From JAEUMW01 sp039807745 (GTDB lineage Bacteria > Pseudomonadota > Gammaproteobacteria > Burkholderiales > JAEUMW01): a stretch of DNA of 28,293 nt. Numbering within the stretch: the stretch's first letter is position 1; the number at the start of each line of letters is the position of its first letter. Of this stretch, positions 16,525 to 23,760 are shown piece after piece. The notes under the pieces are model-generated. The model was not told where the DNA came from. It saw nothing but the letters and a program-made list of their open reading frames with translations, and searched no databases. Both the position numbers and the translations under genes were made by a program. The stretch is from assembly GCA_039807745.1 (NCBI GenBank), contig JBDHRV010000032.1, positions 1 to 28,293 of the forward strand, read 5' to 3'.

Positions 16525-17172
16525 CTACGACAGCGCTCGGGTGTTTCGCGTCGAGCCCGGGCGCCCGAAGCGATACACCGTGCGGTTCGACTCGCGGAGG
16601 GTGGGCCGAATGGGGGTGTGCGGGCACGGCGGTTCGCGCGTGCCACCCGGGAGCAGCGTCGCGTCGTCCGCAACCGCGGCCCAGATGCCGCCGCGCACCG
16701 GGCGGAAGAGCCACATCAGGTAGCCGCGCCGGCAGGCGACGCTCAAAAGGCCGTCCACGTCGGGGGTGTCCGCGACCACCGGCTGCTGCCCGTTGATCCC
16801 GAAGGGGAACGCACCGAACGCTTTGAGGCAGTCGATCGCCTCGCTCGAGTCGGCACCCGGGCGAGCGCAGGAAGGCCGCTCGGCGCGTGCGACATCCCAC
16901 GCACCGAGTTCCCAGCCTGCTTCCATCGCTGCACGGTCGAGATCGAGGAGGTCGGTCCAGCGGTCGTTTACCTGCAGGGCGGAACTGGGAATCGGAACGT
17001 AGGTGACGGCCTGCGCTTCTTCCAGGTCGGCGAGACGCTCGCGCAGGAAGCCGTGCCAGTGCAGCGTGAGGATGACAGGGGTATCGGGACAAGGGACCGC
17101 GGCGACGGTTACGGCGAACAATGGAAGTTTGCTTGCGGCGATCTGTGATTCGATGCGCTCAAGGATTTCCAC
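16525..17172 (-). CDS. Hypothetical protein, 215 residues
   Basis: I do not recognise a family. The GTG at 17172 is chosen because GAGGAG lies eight bases upstream, giving an N-terminus of VEILERIESQIAASKLPLFAV; the frame is open further upstream to 17274 but without a ribosome site. The first 45 residues look like a beta-strand-rich start (FAVTVAAVPCPDTPVILTLHWHGF). Later features are DRWTDLLDLDRAAMEAGWELGAWD and RGYLMWLFRPVRGGIWAAVADDATL. There is no signal peptide or TM segment. It is soluble, with six scattered cysteines. The Arg/Pro-rich final 35 residues look unstructured and end 55 bp before the groES -35 box, on the same strand. Confidence 0.75.
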   Translation of the reverse strand: MEILERIESQIAASKLPLFAVTVAAVPCPDTPVILTLHWHGFLRERLADLEEAQAVTYVPIPSSALQVNDRWTDLLDLDRAAMEAGWELGAWDVARAERPSCARPGADSSEAIDCLKAFGAFPFGINGQQPVVADTPDVDGLLSVACRRGYLMWLFRPVRGGIWAAVADDATLLPGGTREPPCPHTPIRPTLRESNRTVYRFGRPGSTRNTRALS

Positions 17173-17328
17173 GATTCGGCTCCTCGCTGCAGCGTGATAA
17201 ACTCGCAACAATTTTAGCAAGTTCGGTGCCGAATTGAATCCCGCGCCGGCGACTGCGGCGTGGCTTGCGAGCACCGCAGTCGCTTGCAGAAAACCATCGG
17301 CCGGCCATCTCCAGCGTTCGTACCGACA

Positions 17329-18672
17329 ATGTCATCGCCATGGCCGTCCGGCAGCCTCGATAACGAGGCCTGGCTGCGCCGTTCGCTCGCCTCGGTGTGG
17401 CATCCCTGCACGCAGATGAAGCAGCACGAGTGGCTGCCGTTGATACCGATCGCGCGCGCGCAGGGTGTGTGGCTGTACGACTTCGACGGCCGGCGCTACC
17501 TCGATGCGATCGGCTCGTGGTGGGTCAATCTCTTTGGCCACGGGCATCCGCACATCAAGGCACGCATCGCGGCCCAGCTCGATCGTCTCGAGCACGTACT
17601 GCTCGCCGGCTTCACGCACGCGCCGGTGGTGGAGCTTTCCGAGCGCCTCGCTTCGCTCGCTCCGGGTGACCTCGGCCACTGCTTCTACGCCTCCGACGGT
17701 GCGTCGGCCACCGAGGTCGCGCTGAAGATGAGTTTTCACTTCTGGCGCAACACGGGCGTACCGGAGAAGACGCGCTTCATCAGCCTCGAGCACGGCTATC
17801 ACGGCGAGACTCTGGGCGCCTTGTCGGTCACCGACGTGGCACTGTTTCGGGACACGTATGCAGCGCTGCTGCGCGCGGCGGATACCGTGCCGTCGCCGGA
17901 CTGGCGCCTCGCGCGTGCCGGAACGTCGCCGCTGGATCATGCACTTGCGTGCGCCGCAGCGCTGGAGCAGCGCCTGGAGCAGAGACATCGCGAAACCGCT
18001 GCGCTCATCCTCGAGCCGCTCGTGCAGTGCGCCGCCGGCATGGCCATGTACCATCCCGAGTACCTGCGACAGGCGCGCGCACTGTGCGACCGCTACGGCG
18101 TGCATCTCATCGCGGACGAGATCGCGGTCGGCTTCGGACGGACCGGGACTCTGTTCGCCTGCGAGCAGGCCGGGATCGTGCCCGATTTCCTGTGCCTTTC
18201 GAAAGGGATCACGGGCGGTTACCTGCCGCTTTCCGTAGTGCTTACGACGCCTGCGATCTACGACGCGTTCTACGCCGACGAGACCGCGCGCGGCTTCCTG
18301 CACTCGCACTCCTACACCGGGAACCCGCTCGCCTGCAGCGCGGCGCTCGCGACACTCGAGCTCTTCGATCGCGACGACGTGATCGAGGCGAACCGGGCGA
18401 AGGCGCGAACGCTGGCTCGGCTGACCGAGCCGATCGTTGCGCATCCCAGGGTCCAGCACTTTCGCCACACCGGCATGATCTGGGCGTTCGACGTCGTGAC
18501 CGACGATCCCGCGTTCTCGCGGCGCTTTTGCGCGGAGGCGCTGCAGCGCGAGCTCCTGCTGCGGCCGATCGGCACGACCGTTTATTTCATGCCTGCGTAC
18601 GTGATCGACGAGGCGGAGCTCGCACTGCTCTGCGAGCGCACGCTGGAGGCGCTCGAAGCAGCGGTCTCGTGA
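17329..18672 (+). CDS. bioA: Adenosylmethionine-8-amino-7-oxononanoate aminotransferase
   Basis: A 447-residue PLP-dependent class III aminotransferase that converts KAPA to DAPA in biotin synthesis, using S-adenosylmethionine as amino donor. BioA hallmarks are SVWHPCTQMKQHEW near the N-terminus, DAIGSWWVNLFGHGHP, ASDGASATEVALKM, the ISLEHGYHGETLGALSV segment, IADEIAVGFGRTGTLFACE and the PLP lysine Lys292 in LSKGITGGYLPLS. The ATG at 17329 is the best start, though no Shine-Dalgarno sequence is visible. Other biotin genes are not nearby. It is followed after 22 bp by dacB on the same strand. Confidence 0.96.
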   Translation: MSSPWPSGSLDNEAWLRRSLASVWHPCTQMKQHEWLPLIPIARAQGVWLYDFDGRRYLDAIGSWWVNLFGHGHPHIKARIAAQLDRLEHVLLAGFTHAPVVELSERLASLAPGDLGHCFYASDGASATEVALKMSFHFWRNTGVPEKTRFISLEHGYHGETLGALSVTDVALFRDTYAALLRAADTVPSPDWRLARAGTSPLDHALACAAALEQRLEQRHRETAALILEPLVQCAAGMAMYHPEYLRQARALCDRYGVHLIADEIAVGFGRTGTLFACEQAGIVPDFLCLSKGITGGYLPLSVVLTTPAIYDAFYADETARGFLHSHSYTGNPLACSAALATLELFDRDDVIEANRAKARTLARLTEPIVAHPRVQHFRHTGMIWAFDVVTDDPAFSRRFCAEALQRELLLRPIGTTVYFMPAYVIDEAELALLCERTLEALEAAVS

Positions 18673-18694
18673 CCCGCATCCGCCGTCGGCATAG

Positions 18695-20113
18695 ATGACC
18701 GTTCCCCGCTATCTGCTCTTGCTGCTCATCGCCCTGATGCCGGTGGCCGTGAGCGCACAGGACGCCTTTCCATTCCACGAGGCCGTGCGGAGTGCCGGCC
18801 TGCCGGCGGACGCCGTGGGCATCTTCGTCCAGGATCCCGCCAGCGGGCGGGTCGTGTTTGCCGCCGGGGCCGAGCGGGCGCTCAATCCGGCGTCCACGAT
18901 GAAACTGCTCACCACTTACGCCGGCCTCGAGATGCTGGGTCCGGCATTCACCTGGAAGACCGAGGCCTGGGCCGACGGCGCGCTGCAGGGAAACGCGCTG
19001 GCCGGCAACCTGGTGCTGCAGGGGAACGGGGATCCGAAGCTTACCCTCGAAAATCTCTGGCTCCTGCTGCGCGGGGTCCGCAACCGGGGACTGCGGCACG
19101 TTCGCGGCGATCTCGTTCTGGACCGTCGTGCCTTCCAGGACGTGGAGGTCGATCCAGGCCGCTTCGACGGCGATCCGACGCGCGCGTACAACGTCGGTCC
19201 AGACGCGCTGCTTCTCAACTACAAGGCGCTGCGGATTCAGTTCCTGCCGGAGCCTGGCGCGCGATCGGTGAAGGTGCTGGTCGATCCGCCCCTTGCCAAC
19301 GTGCGGGTCGAGAACCGGATCACCGTCACCGACGGTCCCTGCGGCGATTGGCGTGCCCGCGTCGCACCGCAGCTCGCAGACGACGGGAAGACGGCACGCG
19401 TGAGCTTCCGCGGCACGTTCGCGCTAAGCTGCGGTGAGCGCAGCTACTATCTCAGCGTGCTGCGCCACGCACCCTACGCGGGCGCCCTCTTCCGGCATCT
19501 CTGGGAGGAACTGGGCGGCACCCTGGGAGGCGCCGTCTGCGACGGCAGCGCGGGCCCCGATGCCCGGCTCGTGTTCACATGGGAGTCGCCGCCGCTCGCG
19601 GACCTCGTGCGGGACATCAACAAATACAGCAACAACGTCATGGCGAGGCAGCTCTACCTCACCCTCGGCGCCGAAACCTTCGGCCCGCCGGGGACGGGGG
19701 AGAAGTCGTCGCGCGCAGTCCGGGAATGGCTCGATCGCAAGGGGCTCGTCTTTCCGGAGCTGGTGCTGGAGAACGGGTCGGGGTTGTCGCGCAGCGAGCG
19801 CATTTCGGCGCGGCACCTGGGCGAGTTGCTCACCGCGGCCTATCGGAGCCCGGTCATGCCCGAGCTCATGGCTTCGCTGCCGTTGACGGCGGTGGACGGC
19901 ACGATGCGCAAGCGGCTGCGGGAGGCGGCTATCGCGGGGCAGGCGCACATCAAGACTGGCTCCCTGGACGCCGTGAAGAGTATCGCTGGCTATGTTCTCG
20001 ACGCACAGGGGCGCCGCATGGTCGTGGTCTGCATCGTCAACTACCCCGGCGCCAATGCCGCAGCCGGGGGGCTGCAGGATGCGCTGCTCAGGTGGGTGTA
20101 TCAACGACCGTAA
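18695..20113 (+). CDS. dacB: D-alanyl-D-alanine carboxypeptidase/endopeptidase (PBP4-type)
   Basis: A 472-residue periplasmic serine peptidase of the S13 (PBP4) family that trims peptidoglycan cross-links and stem peptides. It has a signal peptide (about 1-21, VSAQ cleavage region) and the three active-site motifs: Ser67-Thr-Met-Lys70, Ser312-Asn-Asn314 in KYSNNVMARQL, and Lys420-Thr-Gly422 in HIKTGSLD. The long insertion between the first two motifs is characteristic of the family, and QGNGDPKLT lies at its start. The ATG at 18695 lacks a clear ribosome site. It is 22 bp after bioA, so co-transcription is likely although the functions are unrelated. Confidence 0.96.
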   Translation: MTVPRYLLLLLIALMPVAVSAQDAFPFHEAVRSAGLPADAVGIFVQDPASGRVVFAAGAERALNPASTMKLLTTYAGLEMLGPAFTWKTEAWADGALQGNALAGNLVLQGNGDPKLTLENLWLLLRGVRNRGLRHVRGDLVLDRRAFQDVEVDPGRFDGDPTRAYNVGPDALLLNYKALRIQFLPEPGARSVKVLVDPPLANVRVENRITVTDGPCGDWRARVAPQLADDGKTARVSFRGTFALSCGERSYYLSVLRHAPYAGALFRHLWEELGGTLGGAVCDGSAGPDARLVFTWESPPLADLVRDINKYSNNVMARQLYLTLGAETFGPPGTGEKSSRAVREWLDRKGLVFPELVLENGSGLSRSERISARHLGELLTAAYRSPVMPELMASLPLTAVDGTMRKRLREAAIAGQAHIKTGSLDAVKSIAGYVLDAQGRRMVVVCIVNYPGANAAAGGLQDALLRWVYQRP

Positions 20114-20182
20114 AGGCGCTATCCGCGCGGGGAAACCCCTCGCCCGTGTTGTAGTCTTATGCACATCCGTCGAGCGGTGCAT

Positions 20183-20211
20183 TTTACGATCGGACGCACC
20201 TGGACTATCAT
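20183..20211 (+). promoter_or_regulatory. Candidate sigma-70 promoter for small exported-protein gene
   Basis: TTTACG (20183-20188) and TATCAT (20206-20211) are 17 bp apart, 4/6 and 5/6 matches to consensus. They lie about 30 bp upstream of the ATG at 20241. The AT-rich patch stands out in a GC-rich background. Not proven. Confidence 0.4.
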
Positions 20212-20240
20212 TTGAGACGTTCGCAGTGAGCGGAAGGAAA

Positions 20241-20732
20241 ATGAGCAAGATCAAGCTTGCCGTGGCATTTGCGGCATTGATCGCCCTCCCCGTTGCCGGG
20301 GGAGCGGCGCAGCCCGGGGATCTGCCGGCCGACCCTTCGGCCTGGGGGTCCTACCAGGGGTTGCGGGTGCCCCCGGCTGGCGGTGAATTCCGATTGCCGC
20401 GCAGCGTGCTGCCGGCTGCGCCGAAGAGCAGCTTTACCGTCGATGCAGCCGGTGCAAACAACGAAGGCGGAGTGCTCAGATTCCATTATTCCCCGACCTT
20501 CAAGGATCCGACCAAGGAGTCGGGCTTGAAGGCAGCGGGGCAGGCTGCGGTTGGCGGGCGGAGCGGTTTCTCCTTCTATGGCCAGCTCGGCGATCCGCGT
20601 TATGGTATGAAAGGCGTGGAAGGTTTCGAGGGGCTGCTGCCTTCCGACCGCCCGGGTGGCTTCATCCTCGACGTGCAGCGCGACTTCCGCCGCAATCCCG
20701 GATTCTCGCTCGGGGTCGGTTACGACTTCTGA
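20241..20732 (+). CDS. Small exported protein of unknown function, 163 residues
   Basis: I do not recognise a named family. A clear signal peptide (MSKIKLAVAFAALIALPVAGGAAQ) is followed by about 140 residues rich in Gly, Pro and aromatics. It ends FSLGVGYDF: a terminal Phe with alternating hydrophobic residues, like the last strand of outer-membrane barrels. The segments VLRFHYSPTF and SGFSFYGQLGDPRYG could be further strands, but the protein is small for a complete barrel. GGAAGGA precedes the ATG at 20241. It has its own candidate promoter and a terminator after its stop. An envelope location is likely; its role is unknown. Confidence 0.8.
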   Translation: MSKIKLAVAFAALIALPVAGGAAQPGDLPADPSAWGSYQGLRVPPAGGEFRLPRSVLPAAPKSSFTVDAAGANNEGGVLRFHYSPTFKDPTKESGLKAAGQAAVGGRSGFSFYGQLGDPRYGMKGVEGFEGLLPSDRPGGFILDVQRDFRRNPGFSLGVGYDF

Positions 20733-20753
20733 ACATTCCGGTTGAGCACGTTG

Positions 20754-20777
20754 CAAGGCCCGCCACGGCGGGCCTTG
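20754..20777. terminator. Bidirectional hairpin terminator
   Basis: An 11-bp perfect stem, CAAGGCCCGCC (20754-20764) and GGCGGGCCTTG (20767-20777), lies between the stop of the exported-protein gene and the convergent ubiD stop. T-runs are short on both sides, so it probably works for both directions with moderate strength. Confidence 0.7.
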
Positions 20778-22256
20778 TCATTGGTGCTCCTGGTCCAGGC
20801 CGAGGTCAGCCCAGATGGTGTCGATTCTCGCCTTGACCGCGGCGTCCATGCGGATGGGCGTTCCCCAAGCCCGCTGCGTTTCGCCCTGCCACTTGTTGGT
20901 CGCATCGATCCCCATTTTCGACCCCAGGCCGGAGACCGGGCTGGCGAAGTCCAGGTAGTCGATCGGCGTGTTCTCCACGAGCATCGTATCGCGCGCCGGG
21001 TCCACGCGGGTGGTCAGTGCCCAGATCACCTCCTTCCAATCGCGGATGTTCACGTCGTCGTCGACCACGACGATGAATTTCGTGTACATGAACTGCCGCA
21101 GGTATGACCACACCCCGAACATCACCCGCTTCGCGTGCCCGGGGTACTGCTTCTTCATGCTGACCACCGCCAGCCGGTAGGAGCAACCCTCGGGCGGCAG
21201 GTAGAAATCGCTGATCTCGGCGAACTGTTTTTGCAGTAGGGGCACGAACACTTCGTTCAGCGCCACGCCGAGCATCGCTGGCTCGTCCGGGGGCTTGCCG
21301 GTGTAGGTGCTGTGATAGATCGGGTCGCGCCGCATCGTGATGCGCGTCACCGTGAACACCGGGAACCGCTCCTGCTCGTTGTAGTAGCCGGTGTGATCGC
21401 CGAACGGCCCTTCCAGCGCGGTGTCGTCCGGTCGGATCTCCCCTTCGAGGACGATCTCGCTCGACGCCGGTACCTGCAGGCTCGAGCTCGTGCACTTCAC
21501 GAGTTCCGTCTTCGATCCGCGCAGCAGTCCCGCGAACTGGTACTCCGAGAGACTGTCCGGCACCGGGGTCACGGCGCCCAGCATCGTCGCCGGATCTGCA
21601 CCCAGCGCGACGGCGATCGGGAAGGGTTCGCCCGGATGGGCGAGGCAATGGTCCCGGAAGTCGAGCGCGCCGCCCCGATGCGCCAGCCAGCGCATGATGA
21701 CGCGATTGCGGCCGATCACCTGCTGCCGATAGATGCCGAGATTCTGCCGCGGTTTGTGCGGTCCGCGGGTGATCACCAGGCCCCAGGTGATGAGTCGACC
21801 GGCATCTCCCGGCCAGCACGTCTGGATCGGCAGTCGGCCAAGATCGACTTGGTCCGCCTCCCAGACGATGTCCTGGCAAGGCGCCCGACTCACCTCCTTC
21901 GGCGCCATGCTGAGCACCTGTTTCAGCACCGGCAGCTTGTCCCAGGCGTCCTTCAGGCCGCGCGGCGGTTCCGGTTCCTTGAGATACGCGAGCAGCTTGC
22001 CGACCTCGCGCAGCGCTTCGACCGACTCCTCACCCATCCCCATGGCGACGCGCCGCGGGGCACCGAACAGGTTTCCGAGCACGGGTATCGTGTGACCCTT
22101 CGGGTGCTCGAACAGGATGGCCGGGCCCCCTGCGCGCAGTACCCGGTCGCAGATCTCGGTCATCTCGAGACAAGGATCCACCTCGAGCGCGATCCGCTTC
22201 AGCTCGCCGCGTCGCTCGAGCTGTTCGATGAAGTCGCGCAGGTCGTGGTAGCGCAT
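20778..22256 (-). CDS. ubiD: 4-hydroxy-3-polyprenylbenzoate decarboxylase
   Basis: A 492-residue UbiD, the prenyl-FMN-dependent decarboxylase of ubiquinone synthesis; the length matches the family. Recognisable parts are MRYHDLRDFIEQLERRGELKRI at the start, GGPAILFEHPKG, NLGIYRQQVIGRNRVIMRW, PFGDHTGYYNEQERFPVF and KFIVVVDDDVNIRDW; the EGPFGDHTGYY block carries the conserved active-site acidic residues. The ATG at 22256 lies 14 bp after the ubiA stop, so it is the third gene of a ubiC-ubiA-ubiD operon. The required prenyl-FMN synthase UbiX is not in the window. Confidence 0.97.
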   Translation of the reverse strand: MRYHDLRDFIEQLERRGELKRIALEVDPCLEMTEICDRVLRAGGPAILFEHPKGHTIPVLGNLFGAPRRVAMGMGEESVEALREVGKLLAYLKEPEPPRGLKDAWDKLPVLKQVLSMAPKEVSRAPCQDIVWEADQVDLGRLPIQTCWPGDAGRLITWGLVITRGPHKPRQNLGIYRQQVIGRNRVIMRWLAHRGGALDFRDHCLAHPGEPFPIAVALGADPATMLGAVTPVPDSLSEYQFAGLLRGSKTELVKCTSSSLQVPASSEIVLEGEIRPDDTALEGPFGDHTGYYNEQERFPVFTVTRITMRRDPIYHSTYTGKPPDEPAMLGVALNEVFVPLLQKQFAEISDFYLPPEGCSYRLAVVSMKKQYPGHAKRVMFGVWSYLRQFMYTKFIVVVDDDVNIRDWKEVIWALTTRVDPARDTMLVENTPIDYLDFASPVSGLGSKMGIDATNKWQGETQRAWGTPIRMDAAVKARIDTIWADLGLDQEHQ

Positions 22257-22270
22257 CGCACCGTCCGCGG

Positions 22271-23134
22271 TCAGTGGTGGATCAGATAGTCGAGGGCGAT
22301 GCCGGCGAACACCGCCGCGCCGACCCAGTTGTTGTGCAGAAAGGCCTTGAAGCAGCGCTTGGGATCGCGGTCGCGGATGAGCCGATACTGGTAGGCGGCG
22401 AGGCCGGCTGCCACGAAGAGCCCCACGAACCAGAGGGCGCCGCGGCCGAGCGATGCGCCCACGGCGGCGAGCAGGCCGAGAAAGAGCGCGTGCGACGCCA
22501 TCACTGCTGCCACGTCGAAGCGGCCGAACGTAATGGCGGCGGTCTTGATGCCGATCTTGAGATCGTCCTCCCGGTCCACCATCGCGTACTCGGTGTCGTA
22601 GGCGATCGACCAGAACATGTTCGCGACGAGCAGCACCCACGCGAGCGCCGGCACTGTCCCGGTCAGGGCGGCAAAGGCCATCGGGATGCCGAATCCGAAG
22701 GCGACCCCGAGATACGCCTGCGGCAGCGGAAAAAACCGCTTGGTGAACGGATAGGTTGCCGCGAGCAGCGCCGCCACCAGCGACAGCGCCACGACGAGCC
22801 AGCCGTAGGGCAGGATCATCAGGAAAGCGATCAATGCGAGCCCGGCGCCGAGGGCGAGCGCTTCGCGCTCCGAGATCCTCCCCGCTGCCAGCGGCCGGTC
22901 CTTGGTACGCGCCACGTGGGGATCGAAGTCGCGATCGGCGAAATCGTTCACCGCGCACCCGGCGGAGCGCATGAGCACGGTGCCGAGCACGAAGACCAGC
23001 ACGGTCGCCGCGTCCGGACGTCCCTCGCCCGCGATCCACAGCCCCCACAGCGTCGGCCACAGCAGGAGCAGGATGCCGATCGGCCGGTCGAGCCGCAGCA
23101 GCCGCTCGTAATGGCCCAGCCGCTCGCCGAGCAT
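22271..23134 (-). CDS. ubiA: 4-hydroxybenzoate polyprenyltransferase
   Basis: A 287-residue integral membrane prenyltransferase that attaches the polyprenyl tail to 4-hydroxybenzoate. It has the two Asp-rich Mg-diphosphate motifs, NDFADRDFD at residues 63-71 and a second YDTEYAMVDREDD near 190, plus about eight hydrophobic segments. The N-terminal YERLLRLDRPIGILLLLWPTLWGLW is diagnostic. The ATG at 23134 shares one base with the ubiC stop (TGATG), indicating translational coupling; the frame is open upstream, but that part is antisense-like. Confidence 0.97.
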   Translation of the reverse strand: MLGERLGHYERLLRLDRPIGILLLLWPTLWGLWIAGEGRPDAATVLVFVLGTVLMRSAGCAVNDFADRDFDPHVARTKDRPLAAGRISEREALALGAGLALIAFLMILPYGWLVVALSLVAALLAATYPFTKRFFPLPQAYLGVAFGFGIPMAFAALTGTVPALAWVLLVANMFWSIAYDTEYAMVDREDDLKIGIKTAAITFGRFDVAAVMASHALFLGLLAAVGASLGRGALWFVGLFVAAGLAAYQYRLIRDRDPKRCFKAFLHNNWVGAAVFAGIALDYLIHH

Positions 23135-23679
23135 CACCGCGGCAGCTCCAGAATCGACGGCAGGAAGACTTCGGTCACGAGCAGGGGCACGCCCTCCCTG
23201 AGGAAGATCGAGCGCCGTGCCCACAGGACGGCGGGCCGGGATTCGAGCATGGCGCTCGCGCGTCGATACAACGGATGATGACGTCCGATCGCCCGAAACA
23301 TGAGCGGCGTGCGCGCCACCCGCGGGTCAGCGAACAGCGCCGCCCCGAGCGGCCGCGCACCGAGGCCCGCGACCCAGCGCCACGGCCCGTGCAGACCGCG
23401 GCTGCGCACGACGCTGTGGGCGAACACCACGGGCGTATCGGCACAGTAAAGAAACACCTCGCGGGTCATCACCCACTCGCGATCCCGCGCTCCGAGCAGC
23501 GGTCGCTCGTCGAACACGCTCGGCGCCAGCGCCTGGCGCATCGGCCGCACCCGAAACGCGTCGCAGCGATCCTGCAGGCGGCGCGTGAGCGATCCGCGGT
23601 CCACCAGCCAGGGGCGATAGGCTTCGGCAGGGGGCGGCACGCGAGGCAACCATCCGGCAAGCGCAGCGGGGCTGTTCAA
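23134..23679 (-). CDS. ubiC: Chorismate lyase
   Basis: A 181-residue chorismate pyruvate-lyase making 4-hydroxybenzoate, the first committed step of ubiquinone synthesis. The pattern WLVDRGSLTRRLQDRC near the N-terminus, the VFAHSVVRSRGL segment with its substrate-binding Arg, and the closing WARRSIFLREGVPLLVTEVFLP with the catalytic Glu are standard for UbiC. The only start that keeps the N-terminal region is TTG at 23679, with no visible ribosome site, so the start is the least certain of the operon. It overlaps ubiA by one base. recG lies 81 bp upstream on the same strand. Confidence 0.93.
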   Translation of the reverse strand: MNSPAALAGWLPRVPPPAEAYRPWLVDRGSLTRRLQDRCDAFRVRPMRQALAPSVFDERPLLGARDREWVMTREVFLYCADTPVVFAHSVVRSRGLHGPWRWVAGLGARPLGAALFADPRVARTPLMFRAIGRHHPLYRRASAMLESRPAVLWARRSIFLREGVPLLVTEVFLPSILELPR

Positions 23680-23760
23680 CGGGGTTCGGCGGAAAAGGCT
23701 CGATTATGCCAAATCCCAGGCCCGCGCCCTCGTCGCGAGCACGTCGCAGCGTGCCGATCC

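Noticed and set aside
20778..23060. 760-codon minus-strand frame that appears to fuse an N-terminal part with ubiD
   Set aside because: The part upstream of 22256 is an out-of-frame reading of ubiA. UbiD has its own normal start and UbiA reads perfectly in another frame, so there is no fusion or frameshift.
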